This document shows, in pieces, positions 43,943-52,277 of a stretch of 64,000 bases of DNA. The stretch covers positions 124,001 through 188,000 of the forward strand of contig NZ_BAAAFG010000002.1 in the NCBI RefSeq assembly GCF_039523415.1, in the 5' to 3' direction. Made by a program: the position numbers and the translations under genes. The notes beneath the pieces were generated by a model. It was not told where the DNA came from. It saw nothing but the letters and a program-made list of their open reading frames with translations, and did no database searches. The stretch is from Gangjinia marincola. GTDB lineage: Bacteria > Bacteroidota > Bacteroidia > Flavobacteriales > Flavobacteriaceae. The stretch's first letter is position 1, and each line of letters opens with the position of its first letter.

Positions 43943-43971
43943 CTAATGTAATCATAATGTCGAATTTACAA
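43943..43971 (-). promoter_or_regulatory. Promoter of the leader-pheA operon
   Basis: Minus-strand TTG (plus 43969-43971), 18-base spacer, TACATTAG (plus 43943-43950), one mismatch from TAnnTTTG. It would start transcription about 10 bases before the leader ATG at 43928. Confidence 0.65.
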
Positions 43972-44051
43972 AAGAGAATGATAAAAACTTTATATGTAGG
44001 TTTAACCCGATTTTTCAATTTAGTATTTTAGCACAACTCAATACCACCTCT

Positions 44052-44954
44052 ATGTCAATTACTGTTAATCGAATATCCAAATCGTATGGCTCACAAAAAG
44101 CATTAGATCAAGTTACATTTGAGATAAATCAAGGAGAAATAGTTGGTTTTTTAGGACCTAATGGAGCCGGCAAGTCTACGTTGATGAAGATATTAACAGG
44201 TTATCTGTCCCCTTCGGAAGGTGAAGCAACTGTGAACGGATTTAACATTACTACAGAACAATTAAAGGTTCAGGAAAATGTAGGGTATCTCCCAGAGCAT
44301 AATCCATTATATCTGGAAATGTATGTTAGAGAATATCTTGCTTTTAATGCAAAAGTATATAACATAGATAAAAACAAAATTGAAGAAGTAATTACTCAAA
44401 CAGGCTTAACACCTGAAGCGAACAAAAAAATTGGGCAGCTCTCTAAAGGATATCGTCAACGGGTAGGATTAGCCCACGCGCTTTTGCATAATCCCGGCGT
44501 TTTGATCTTAGATGAACCAACCACCGGATTAGATCCAAATCAATTGATTGAAATTAGAAGACTTATCAAAAAAATTGGGCAGACTAAAACCGTTTTTTTG
44601 TCTACCCACATTATGCAAGAAGTGGAGGCTATTTGTGATCGAGTGATTATTATCAACAAAGGTGAAATAGTCGCCGATAAAAAGTTAGCCGATTTAAAAG
44701 ACAATAGCCAGCAAATAATTGTGGTAGAGTTTGATTACAGGGTAGAAGAAGTTGCCTTACAGCAAATCCCAAATCTTAAGAAAGTCATTAATACTAATAG
44801 CTTTGTGTATGAACTTCATTTTGATTCTTCAATAGACATGCGCCCTGCCGTATTTGATTTTGCTCACGACAATCAACTAAAAACCTTACAGCTTACGCAA
44901 AAAAACAAAACCTTAGAAGATTTATTTGTGGAATTAACAGGGCTTTCTGACTAG
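44052..44954 (+). CDS. gldA: Gliding-motility ABC transporter ATP-binding subunit GldA
   Basis: 300 residues. Walker A GPNGAGKST at about 35-43, Q-loop VGYLPEHNPLYLEMYVREYL (key run GYLPEHNPLYLEMYV), signature LSKGYRQR, Walker B ILDEPTTGLDPNQL, H-loop STHIMQEVEAICDR, and a C-terminal regulatory region ending KTLEDLFVELTG. The PEHNPLY and NQLIEIRRLIK runs are characteristic of GldA. It pairs with GldF and GldG in the gliding/type IX-associated ABC complex; those genes are not next to it here. TATTTTAG upstream is a weak -7 box. Confidence 0.92.
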   Translation: MSITVNRISKSYGSQKALDQVTFEINQGEIVGFLGPNGAGKSTLMKILTGYLSPSEGEATVNGFNITTEQLKVQENVGYLPEHNPLYLEMYVREYLAFNAKVYNIDKNKIEEVITQTGLTPEANKKIGQLSKGYRQRVGLAHALLHNPGVLILDEPTTGLDPNQLIEIRRLIKKIGQTKTVFLSTHIMQEVEAICDRVIIINKGEIVADKKLADLKDNSQQIIVVEFDYRVEEVALQQIPNLKKVINTNSFVYELHFDSSIDMRPAVFDFAHDNQLKTLQLTQKNKTLEDLFVELTGLSD

Positions 44955-44996
44955 TACCGTAATTTCTACTAGTTTATAAATTCAAAAGTTTACGAA

Positions 44997-45785
44997 TCAC
45001 TCAAAAATAAGTCGTCCAGTATAAAATTCTTCTACCTCAACGATAGCAGGTTCATTTTTAGCAATAACATCTCCTGTACTGTATAATTCTCCTTTGATTG
45101 AAAGTAAAGGATTAACAATCATCTTATTTGATCCACGGTGAAATAGCTCTAGATCATCAATCAACAAATTCCCAGCTTCAATACGGGTATCACCACTAAA
45201 AATGCCAAATGATGCCTGAGCAACGGTGCCATCTAATATATAATTACCATTACCATTACTTGTTATACGTAAGGTTTCAACTTCTAGTGTAAGATCAAAA
45301 TCACCATTCGTATGCTGCTCTTCTTCTTCCTGATTATCTTCAGTTAACAAGCGAAGATTATTACTTTTTATGGTATTGGTTGACGTAACCGTAAACTCAC
45401 TAAAATGACGAATTTCTGTAAATTCTGGTAATGTGACGTATACTTTTGTAACCGCATAGTCTCTAAAAATATTACACCCGTTAGAATTGGTCATGATCAA
45501 TCGGTCTCCTTCTACACGCAGTTCGATCTCATTTAATAAATTTTCTCCGGTTTCTAACGTCACCAGTTGATTTTCACCATAAGAGACAAATAGTTGTATT
45601 TTCTCATTGACCGTAATCTTACTAAAAGGAGGAAGATCAATCTCTTTTTCAATAATATCCCCTTCCACTTGAAAGCAGTCAGGAGCGGTCTCTGTATCAC
45701 ATGATATCAATCCTGAAAATAGTATAACAGTAATGAGCGCGTGAACCCTGTTTACAATATTGTTATCTGTTATCCTCCAGCTCAT
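44997..45785 (-). CDS. DUF2807 (GIN domain) lipoprotein
   Basis: 262 residues. A lipoprotein signal with Cys after LFSGLIS (residue about 29) leads into beta-helix-like sequence: PPFSKITVNEKIQLFVSYGENQLVTLETGENLLNEI (key run FSKITVNEKIQLFVSYG) and repeated short strands with Asn/Gly turns (TSNGNGNYILDGT, SGDTRIEAGNLLIDD, KGELYSTGDVIAKNEP). This is the putative auto-transporter adhesin head GIN domain pattern, common in Bacteroidetes. The first 15 residues before the hydrophobic stretch are longer than usual, so the true start may be slightly internal. It follows the PagL-like gene with a 7-base gap. Confidence 0.85.
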   Translation of the reverse strand: MSWRITDNNIVNRVHALITVILFSGLISCDTETAPDCFQVEGDIIEKEIDLPPFSKITVNEKIQLFVSYGENQLVTLETGENLLNEIELRVEGDRLIMTNSNGCNIFRDYAVTKVYVTLPEFTEIRHFSEFTVTSTNTIKSNNLRLLTEDNQEEEEQHTNGDFDLTLEVETLRITSNGNGNYILDGTVAQASFGIFSGDTRIEAGNLLIDDLELFHRGSNKMIVNPLLSIKGELYSTGDVIAKNEPAIVEVEEFYTGRLIFE

Positions 45786-45792
45786 TATTTTA

Positions 45793-46893
45793 TCACTTTT
45801 TAAAACGATACCCTAGTGTCAATTCAACTGCTTCGGCATTCGCCGCGTGGGACTTTACACTAACCGAAGTAAACCATTGATCATTTATATCGTACTGTAG
45901 TCCAAGTCTTGTGTAAAATCTTCCTTCAAAATCTACCGGATAATAGACATAGTATCCAGCATTAGCATACGTTGAAATTTTATTAAATATGAGTCGATAT
46001 CCAATAAATATTCCCGCACGCTTGGCATCTTCATCTCCTTGTATGTTATCTTCGGGAAAAGCAATCCCCCTGTAGCGTATGAACTCTTCTAACATCTCGC
46101 TAAAAAAAATCTCGGCCCCGGCTTGCACGGCGCTTTTTCGGCTTAATCTCTTTTCTGCCATACCCGTAATGATATAAAAAGGATATTGACCGCTCCCAAT
46201 TACATCACTGGAATGAAATCCGCCACGCAAGGCTGCAACTAACCTAATTGGTTCTCTGTATGATGTACTATCTTCTTTTTGGATATAAGCTTTATTATCC
46301 TTACCTAGTACATAGTTTAATCCAACGTTAAATAAGACACTATTCGTACTGTTATTAGGTGCTTTAAAATTTCCGTTGGAGTAATGAATCAACGTTAGAC
46401 CACCTTCAACACCTAGATTTTCTAAAAGCTGCTCTTTCTTCCCCACCAACTTAATATATGTCGAACCTGTAAAACGGGTTCCATATGCTGTATTTCTAAA
46501 ATTATCATCTGCGTCATAAGGATTGGTGGCATATGCCATCCCTGTACCCAGACCGAGCATTAAGTGACGCTGAAAAAAGTAAAAATTAAAATGACCATAA
46601 AGTCCATATAAATCTCCAAGAGAAACATTCCCTGTATTTTGATACGCAAATGACGCGCCAAAATCTGGGTAATTAAATGCCTGCGACCAATTATCATCCC
46701 CAAAGGTTTTGCGATCATAAGACACAAAAAGAACGGTAGGATGTGCGGTAATGAGGTGACCAATATCTGGCGAATGTTCTAATAGGGTTCCATATCCATA
46801 GGATGCTGTAATTGAAAACGGATTTACCTTTTCTTCTTGCGCGTTTGCAGAAAAAAACAGCACTCCTAGTAGTAAGGAAATAAAACGATTCAT
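45793..46893 (-). CDS. PagL/acyloxyacyl hydrolase-like outer-membrane protein
   Basis: 366 residues from the ATG at 46893 (MNRFISLLLGVLFFSANAQ), a proper signal peptide; a frame starting 28 codons earlier lacks one. The core has LTLIHYSNGNFKAPNNSTNSVLFNVGLNY: His170 and Ser172 match the catalytic His-x-Ser of lipid A 3-O-deacylase PagL. The acid residue expected 14 positions after the His is Asn184 here, so the catalytic triad may be incomplete or differently built. The rest is a larger barrel of alternating strands ending ELTLGYRFKK. It could remodel lipid A or be a structural relative. Likely operon with the DUF2807 gene downstream. Confidence 0.8.
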   Translation of the reverse strand: MNRFISLLLGVLFFSANAQEEKVNPFSITASYGYGTLLEHSPDIGHLITAHPTVLFVSYDRKTFGDDNWSQAFNYPDFGASFAYQNTGNVSLGDLYGLYGHFNFYFFQRHLMLGLGTGMAYATNPYDADDNFRNTAYGTRFTGSTYIKLVGKKEQLLENLGVEGGLTLIHYSNGNFKAPNNSTNSVLFNVGLNYVLGKDNKAYIQKEDSTSYREPIRLVAALRGGFHSSDVIGSGQYPFYIITGMAEKRLSRKSAVQAGAEIFFSEMLEEFIRYRGIAFPEDNIQGDEDAKRAGIFIGYRLIFNKISTYANAGYYVYYPVDFEGRFYTRLGLQYDINDQWFTSVSVKSHAANAEAVELTLGYRFKK

Positions 46894-47009
46894 TATCGCA
46901 AATGTAATAGAATACTTTGAACATTTTATTGTGTACTTAAGCTTGATCTCCAGACAACTTTTGTAACACATTCTCAATTTTCTATCTAAAACATATAAAC
47001 TAAAATAAA

Positions 47010-47651
47010 ATGCTTAGAATTCACACCTTACTTAACTTTATTACAGCACTACTTGTTGTTTTTACCTTTAAGTGTACCGCTCAGTCAAAAGATCAAACCC
47101 CAATCACAACCAATGCAGAAGAAACTATTTATGCTGATGAAAAAACTGCCGTCTTAGCCATTACGTTAGTTAAAAAACCCTGGTACGCATGGCGAGGAAT
47201 TATTAAAAACAGAATGAATAAAACCATTGAAAAATTTAAATCCATTGAGGGATTAAATCATAAGTTCTATACATTATTAGATGGTGAGCCTAACTTTGGC
47301 GGAATTTATTTTTGGGAGAGTAAAGCGTCTGTAGAGAATTGGTTTAATAAGCAGTGGCACGAACGCATTGAAAAAGAATATGGAGAAACCGGCACAGTGC
47401 TTTATTATACATTAAAAGGAAAATATCAATTTGGCAAAATATCCCAATCCACCTACGCTGTATTAAGCGCCGAAAAAAGCAGCTCAAAAATCTTGGCTAA
47501 TCCACCAATAGGTTTAAATACCATCTTTACCTTATACGATTCCAATCAAACAATTTACTATCTTTCTACCTGGACAGATTCCAGTTACGCGCACTACCAC
47601 TTTTCAAATGAAGAATCAATATACTTTTTTGACCTGTTGCTCTATTTTTAA
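47010..47651 (+). CDS. Secreted protein with YdhR/antibiotic-monooxygenase-like fold
   Basis: 213 residues. Signal peptide 1-25 (VVFTFKCTAQ). Two ferredoxin-like repeats seem present: residues about 48-135 with AVLAITLVKKPWYAWRGIIKNRMNKTIEKFKSIEGLNHKFY (key run FKSIEGLNHKFYTLLDG) and GIYFWESKASVENWF, then about 145-213 with a weaker copy (LSAEKSSSKILANPPIG). This is the dimeric alpha-beta barrel pattern of YdhR and ABM proteins. No cofactor or substrate can be assigned. It stands 8 bases upstream of an ECF sigma gene, so the two are co-transcribed. Confidence 0.65.
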   Translation: MLRIHTLLNFITALLVVFTFKCTAQSKDQTPITTNAEETIYADEKTAVLAITLVKKPWYAWRGIIKNRMNKTIEKFKSIEGLNHKFYTLLDGEPNFGGIYFWESKASVENWFNKQWHERIEKEYGETGTVLYYTLKGKYQFGKISQSTYAVLSAEKSSSKILANPPIGLNTIFTLYDSNQTIYYLSTWTDSSYAHYHFSNEESIYFFDLLLYF

Positions 47652-47659
47652 TCTTCTTT

Positions 47660-48490
47660 ATGATATTTAAATCCACATATGACGATTTAAATGATCAACA
47701 ATTGATCACAGCTTCTTTAAGCGGCAACAAACAGGCACTTACCAGACTTATACAAAATCATCAAAATTATATCTATAATATTTCTCTCAAGCTTTTTTTA
47801 GATCCCGAAGACGCCAAAGACGCCACCCAAGAGGTAATTATCAAAGTGATTACTCATTTGAAGACTTTTAAAGGTAAAAGCCAATTTAGAACATGGCTCT
47901 ACCGCATTACCTTTAATCATTTTTTAGCAATGCCAAAACAAAAAATGGAGTCCTTGGAAACATACAAAAGATCTGTTTACATAGAAGAATCAAGTCATGA
48001 ATTTATTCCCGAAAAAGTTATAGAAGAAGTGCGAATTCTATGCTCTACCGCCATGTTGATGTGTTTAAATCGAGAACAACGTCTGCTATATATTATTGGC
48101 GAGGTGTTCAATGCAGACCATCAGCTGGGAGCAACTTTATTTAATATAAGTCCACAGAATTATAGAGTAAGATTATATCGTGCCAAGAAGGACCTATTTC
48201 AATATGTTTCAGGCAGGTGCGGTTTAATTGATTCAACAAACCCCTGCCGCTGTCCAAAAAAGACTAAAATATTACTTCAAAAAGGAATAGTTGATAAAGC
48301 CACATTAAGATTCAATACCTCTTATAGGAACTCTATTAAGGAAGTAATTGACTTAAAAAAGGACGATGTTAGTGATCGTATACAATTAGAATTAGCTGAG
48401 CTTTTTAGAGAAACTCCTTTTCAAATAAAAAAAGAACTGGATACTATATTGAACGAAGTTGTTTCTTCAGCATTGACTAACCACCTTTAG
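47660..48490 (+). CDS. ECF sigma factor with C-terminal cysteine-rich extension
   Basis: 276 residues, longer than a plain ECF factor. Sigma-2: LFLDPEDAKDATQEVIIKVITHLKTFKGKSQFRTWLYRI (key run DPEDAKDATQEVIIKV). Sigma-4: STAMLMCLNREQRLLYIIGEVF and HQLGATLFNISPQNYRVRLYRAKKDLF. From about 190 an extension contains SGRCGLIDSTNPCRC (three Cys, CxxxxxxxxCxC), a motif I recall after sigma-4 in some ECF groups with C-terminal domains, where it may bind metal. The remaining 70 residues are helical. Co-transcribed with the secreted protein upstream; no anti-sigma gene follows. Its 3' end overlaps the convergent hom gene by 24 bases. Confidence 0.88.
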   Translation: MIFKSTYDDLNDQQLITASLSGNKQALTRLIQNHQNYIYNISLKLFLDPEDAKDATQEVIIKVITHLKTFKGKSQFRTWLYRITFNHFLAMPKQKMESLETYKRSVYIEESSHEFIPEKVIEEVRILCSTAMLMCLNREQRLLYIIGEVFNADHQLGATLFNISPQNYRVRLYRAKKDLFQYVSGRCGLIDSTNPCRCPKKTKILLQKGIVDKATLRFNTSYRNSIKEVIDLKKDDVSDRIQLELAELFRETPFQIKKELDTILNEVVSSALTNHL

Positions 48491-49531
48491 AATATCATTA
48501 AAAACGCCACGTGCTGTCACTGCTCCTCCTGCACCCGCACCTTTAATCACTAGTGGATGTTGATCATAATCCTTTGTATAAATTTCGACCACATTATCTG
48601 CTCCCTGTAACTGCCCGATGGCACTACCGGTATGTTCATTTTGCAGAGAGACCGACAGCGCTTCTTTACTTACATCTAATTCGCCAATATACCGTAAAAC
48701 CTTATCTGTTGAAGTTGACTTCTCCTCGCCATAGAGTACATCTAGTTCATCCATTCGCTCTTCAAACTGTGCTACTGTAGATTCTCCATTGAGGTGAGGC
48801 GGAATAAGCGATTGAATCTGTACATCCTTAAACTCTTTTTCAAGCTGAAGTTCTCGCGCGAGAATTAGGAGCTTTCTACCCACATCTTTTCCGCTTAAAT
48901 CATCACGCGGGTCAGGCTCTGTGTAACCGTTTACTTTGGCATCTTTAATCAATTGTGAAAAAGGAACCTCTTCAGAAGAAAATCGATTGAATAAATAACT
49001 AAGTGATCCTGAAAATACCCCTCTTACCTTTGTGATTTCATCTCCACTTTGATGCAATTTTTTAACTGTTTCGATCACCGGTAGACCGGCACCAACATTC
49101 GTTTCATATTCAAATTGCCTTTGGTGTAAGGATAATTTTTTTCTCAAACGAATATAGAAATCGTACGAAATGGTATTGGCAATTTTGTTGGCAGAAACTA
49201 AGTGACATCCGGCTTCAATCAAAGTTTCATATTTGTTTACTACCTCATCACTTGCAGTAGCATCGATAGCTATTATAATTTTGTCTTCAATCTTTTGAAT
49301 ATGTTTTAGTACATCATTAAATGTATAAGACATACTATTCTCCTCAAATGATGCTCTCCATGATGATGTTAAATTGTGACTGGGAAAAAAAACGTTACTT
49401 GAGTTCAAAATAGCTGAAAATTGAAGATCTATATGTTGCTGCCTTAATTTCTCTTTTTGCGCAATAATCTGATCGATCAATGTACCACCTACATTGCCGA
49501 TGCCAAATAAAATAAGTTGTATGTTTTTCAT
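48467..49531 (-). CDS. hom: Homoserine dehydrogenase
   Basis: 354 residues, monofunctional and without an ACT domain, resembling the dehydrogenase half of E. coli ThrA/MetL. N-terminal Rossmann loop LFGIGNVGGTL, then AIDATASDEVV, HLVSANKIANT, TNVGAGLPVIETVKKL, the catalytic region GVFSGSLSYLFNRFS, and NGYTEPDPRDDLSGKDVGRKLLILARE (key run EPDPRDDLSGKDVGRKLL). It reduces aspartate semialdehyde to homoserine. Third gene of the metY-metX-hom unit under the SAM-I riboswitch; 12 bases after metX. Confidence 0.95.
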   Translation of the reverse strand: MKNIQLILFGIGNVGGTLIDQIIAQKEKLRQQHIDLQFSAILNSSNVFFPSHNLTSSWRASFEENSMSYTFNDVLKHIQKIEDKIIIAIDATASDEVVNKYETLIEAGCHLVSANKIANTISYDFYIRLRKKLSLHQRQFEYETNVGAGLPVIETVKKLHQSGDEITKVRGVFSGSLSYLFNRFSSEEVPFSQLIKDAKVNGYTEPDPRDDLSGKDVGRKLLILARELQLEKEFKDVQIQSLIPPHLNGESTVAQFEERMDELDVLYGEEKSTSTDKVLRYIGELDVSKEALSVSLQNEHTGSAIGQLQGADNVVEIYTKDYDQHPLVIKGAGAGGAVTARGVFNDILKVVSQC

Positions 49532-49543
49532 GAGGGATGAGTG

Positions 49544-50527
49544 TTAGATCGCTTCTGCGTGATGTATTGGTTGAAAAATAGGTTTTAGGATAGCACTTAG
49601 TTGATGGTACTCCATTAAAAAAGCATCATGACCATGAATGGATTTAATTTCTGAAATATGAACATTATCCATTTTTTCAGAAAGGAGTACGTAGGTATCC
49701 CAGTTTTCTTCGGGGAGAAAAAAACCATCTGTGTTCACGCAAATCATTTTTAGTCGACCTTTAATTTTTTCCGCGGAAGCGAAAATATCGCCACTACCGT
49801 TAGTAGCATCTATCGTCATTAAGAGGTGATTCATTAGTTTGTATGCTGAAAGTTCAAAACGATCCTTAAGCATTTTGCCATGATGAAGCAACCATTGTCC
49901 CACCTGAAAATTTCCTTTCTCATCCTTCTCTGCCCGAAACTTTTGCTGAAGCGATTGAGGCGTGCGATAAAACGTCATCGCATGCATGCGTGCATCATGA
50001 ACCGGCTGATCTGAGTGTAACAAAATCTGCTCTTGCACCTTGCATTGCGCAATAAGCCAGTCTGTTGCCTTCCAATCTGTCGCGATGGGTATGATATGCT
50101 CAAATAACGCAGGTTGAGTTACCGCCAGATGCCACGCCAGTGCACCACCAATCGATCCACCAATCACGGCAAAAATGCTATCAATATTAAGTTGATCAAT
50201 GGCAAGTAAAAACAGCTGAGCCATATCCTGTAAATTAAAATCTGTATAGTTTTCTATTAAATCAACCGATTTACCGGCATAGCCATTACCCGGAATATTA
50301 AATGCGAGAACAGTAAAATGATCTGTATCGATGCACTTTTGAGTACCTATCAGGTCTTTCCACCATCCCTTTTCACCGGTAACAGTGGAGTTTCCTGTCA
50401 ATGCGTGGTTAACCAATACAACCGGAGCCTTACCCAGTGGAGGACCAAAGGTTTCGTAATATAATGTGATATCTCGTTCAAAACCCGTGTGTGTTGTAAA
50501 GGATGAGATATAAATTTCTTTAAGCAT
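49544..50527 (-). CDS. metX: Homoserine O-acetyltransferase MetX
   Basis: 327 residues, alpha/beta-hydrolase fold. Oxyanion and substrate region VNHALTGNSTVTGEKGWW, nucleophile Ser125 in VIGGSIGGALAWH, and catalytic His in KSIHGHDAFLME; the Asp lies before a VNTDGFFLPE segment. It is shorter than the 370-residue MetX of many bacteria but normal for flavobacteria. It acetylates homoserine for direct sulfhydrylation by MetY. A dispersed-palindrome-like TTCCGCGGAA lies within its coding sequence (49769-49778). Confidence 0.93.
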   Translation of the reverse strand: MLKEIYISSFTTHTGFERDITLYYETFGPPLGKAPVVLVNHALTGNSTVTGEKGWWKDLIGTQKCIDTDHFTVLAFNIPGNGYAGKSVDLIENYTDFNLQDMAQLFLLAIDQLNIDSIFAVIGGSIGGALAWHLAVTQPALFEHIIPIATDWKATDWLIAQCKVQEQILLHSDQPVHDARMHAMTFYRTPQSLQQKFRAEKDEKGNFQVGQWLLHHGKMLKDRFELSAYKLMNHLLMTIDATNGSGDIFASAEKIKGRLKMICVNTDGFFLPEENWDTYVLLSEKMDNVHISEIKSIHGHDAFLMEYHQLSAILKPIFQPIHHAEAI

Positions 50528-50571
50528 AATGAAATAATTAAGCCATTTACATTGTAAGCCCTCACCTCAAT

Positions 50572-50590
50572 CCTCTCCCGGTGGGAGAGG
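50572..50590. repeat. Perfect inverted repeat between metY and metX
   Basis: CCTCTCCC-GGT-GGGAGAGG, an 8-bp stem with 3-base loop, in the 85-bp spacer. There is no T tract on either side, so it is not a terminator; it may stabilise or process the metY-metX transcript, or be dispersed intergenic sequence. Confidence 0.7.
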
Positions 50591-50612
50591 AAGTAAAATG
50601 AGATTTTATGTG

Positions 50613-51911
50613 TTAATTAGTTACCAGCGCACTTTTATTGATCGTAGTGAAAGCTTCTCTTAAATCAGCTTTTAGATCTTCTATATGCTCTAGTCCTACG
50701 GAAAGCCTGATCAAATCTTTTGTAACACCGGTTGACAATTGATCCTCGTCTTTAAGCTGCTGATGCGTTGTACTAGCAGGATGAATAATCAGTGATTTGC
50801 TGTCACCTATATTGGCTAACAGTGAAAACAATTTGGTCTCATCTGCAATTTTTTTAGCAGATTCAAAGCCCCCTATAACTCCAAAGGTGACTATACCACT
50901 TTGCCCAATTGGGAGATATTGTTTGGCCAGGTCATGATAGTTGCTTTCTTCCAATCCCGGATAATTGACCCAGCTTACAAGGGATTGCTCCTTTAACCAA
51001 TGTGCAAGTGCCAGGGCATTTTCACTGTGTTTTTTCATTCTAATTTCTAAAGTTTCCAATCCTTGCAGAATTTGAAACGCATTAAATGGACTCAATGCAG
51101 CACCGTGATCTCGTAATCCTTCAATACGCACTTTTGCGATAAATGCTGCTTCTTGTAGTGCGTCATGATAGACCAAACCATGATATCCGGGAGAGGGTTC
51201 TGTAAATTCTGGAAACTTACCATTGGCCCAATCAAACGTTCCGGCGTCAATAATGATTCCGCCCAGCGCGGTACCATTTCCATTGATATATTTGGTCAAA
51301 GAATGGATCACAATGTTAGCACCGTGCTCAATGGGATTCAGCAAAGACGGTGTAGCAACGGTGTTATCTACAATCAGCGGAACCTTATGATCTTTTGCTT
51401 TTTGAGCAATTGCTTTGATATCCAGAACATCTAACTTTGGATTCCCCAAGGATTCGATAAATACTGCTCTGGTATTTTCTTGAGCGGCAGCTGTAAAATT
51501 TTCAGGATCACTGGGATCAACAAAAGTAGTTGTTATTCCAAATCTGGGTAAGGTGACACTTAATAAGTTATACGTGCCACCGTATAGACTGTTTGACGCC
51601 ACAATATGATCCCCAGCCTTTAGTAATGTTAACAATGTGGTATTAATAGCAGCTGTACCAGATGCGGTTGACACCGCTGCTATTCCACCCTCCAGTGCCG
51701 CTAGGCGCTGCTCTAAAATATCATTTGTGGGATTGTTTATACGGGTATAAATAAACCCGGGTTCAGAAAGATTAAACAAATTGGCGGCGTGCTCTGCGTT
51801 ATTAAATACATAGCTGGTTGATTGATAGATAGGGATGGCTCTTGTACCTCCGTTAGTCGTCACATCATGACCGGCATGAAGTGCATTGGTTGAAAAATGT
51901 GTAGTACTCAT
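50613..51911 (-). CDS. metY: O-acetylhomoserine sulfhydrylase (aminocarboxypropyltransferase)
   Basis: 432 residues, Cys/Met-metabolism PLP enzyme. Early PIYQSTSYVFNNAEHAANLF, IYTRINNPTNDILEQRLAALEGG (key run YTRINNPTNDILEQRLAALE), VDNTVATPSL, Schiff-base Lys207 in VIHSLTKYINGNG, and HPASTTHQQL near the end. Length above 420 and the insertion after the Lys are typical of MetY rather than cystathionine synthases. It makes homocysteine from O-acetylhomoserine and sulfide. First gene after the SAM-I riboswitch. Confidence 0.95.
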   Translation of the reverse strand: MSTTHFSTNALHAGHDVTTNGGTRAIPIYQSTSYVFNNAEHAANLFNLSEPGFIYTRINNPTNDILEQRLAALEGGIAAVSTASGTAAINTTLLTLLKAGDHIVASNSLYGGTYNLLSVTLPRFGITTTFVDPSDPENFTAAAQENTRAVFIESLGNPKLDVLDIKAIAQKAKDHKVPLIVDNTVATPSLLNPIEHGANIVIHSLTKYINGNGTALGGIIIDAGTFDWANGKFPEFTEPSPGYHGLVYHDALQEAAFIAKVRIEGLRDHGAALSPFNAFQILQGLETLEIRMKKHSENALALAHWLKEQSLVSWVNYPGLEESNYHDLAKQYLPIGQSGIVTFGVIGGFESAKKIADETKLFSLLANIGDSKSLIIHPASTTHQQLKDEDQLSTGVTKDLIRLSVGLEHIEDLKADLREAFTTINKSALVTN

Positions 51912-51936
51912 TACGTTGCTTTTTAAGAGTTAAAAA

Positions 51937-51987
51937 TGAAATAAAAAGCCAAACGCCAATGCTTTTGTAAGCAATGGTATTTATAAT
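51937..51987 (-). promoter_or_regulatory. Candidate expression platform of the metY SAM-I riboswitch
   Basis: On the minus strand, CCATTGCTT (plus 51987-51979 region) can pair with AAGCATTGG, with one mismatch. The alternative AAAAGC/GCTTTTT hairpin is followed by a U-rich run (plus 51937-51949). The two use the same AAGC bases, so they compete. The pairing scheme is inferred by eye. Confidence 0.45.
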
Positions 51988-52035
51988 GTTATGTAGAAAG
52001 GATATGTTTTTTCAAGAAAAATGAAAAAACGTTGT

Positions 52036-52152
52036 TGTTATCTTTCCACGCGATGCGCGGTAGAATGTAGCACCTTCTTACTAAATCATTAGATTAATGT
52101 AAGGGTTGCTAAGGCTTCAATGGGTCTAATCCCTCTGCCTTTCTTTATAACA
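52036..52152 (-). promoter_or_regulatory. SAM-I (S-box) riboswitch upstream of metY-metX-hom
   Basis: Read on the minus strand: closing stem GUUAU (plus 52151-52147) with AUAAC (plus 52041-52037); the core AAAGGCAGAGGGA, then CCCAUUGAAGCC and UUAGCAACC; a P3 hairpin CUUAC/GUAAG; then AAGGUGCUA with a P4-type stem; and GGAAAGAUAAC at the 3' side. These runs match the S-box consensus in order and spacing. SAM binding is known to favour termination or translation block in this class. It precedes metY by about 125 bases. Confidence 0.9.
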
Positions 52153-52277
52153 GTCAAAATGTGTTTGAACTTTATTGGACAAATATTGCAACACAAAGTT
52201 TAGAAATCAAAATAAAACTTTGTTAATTTTTAAATTAATGGAGTTACTAAGCTTTTGTGAAAAGAGACTCAGGCATT

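Noticed and set aside
48467..48490. Frameshift at the end of hom or the ECF sigma gene because they overlap
   Set aside because: Both reading frames end naturally with conserved last strands or helices; convergent 3' overlap of 24 bases is normal.
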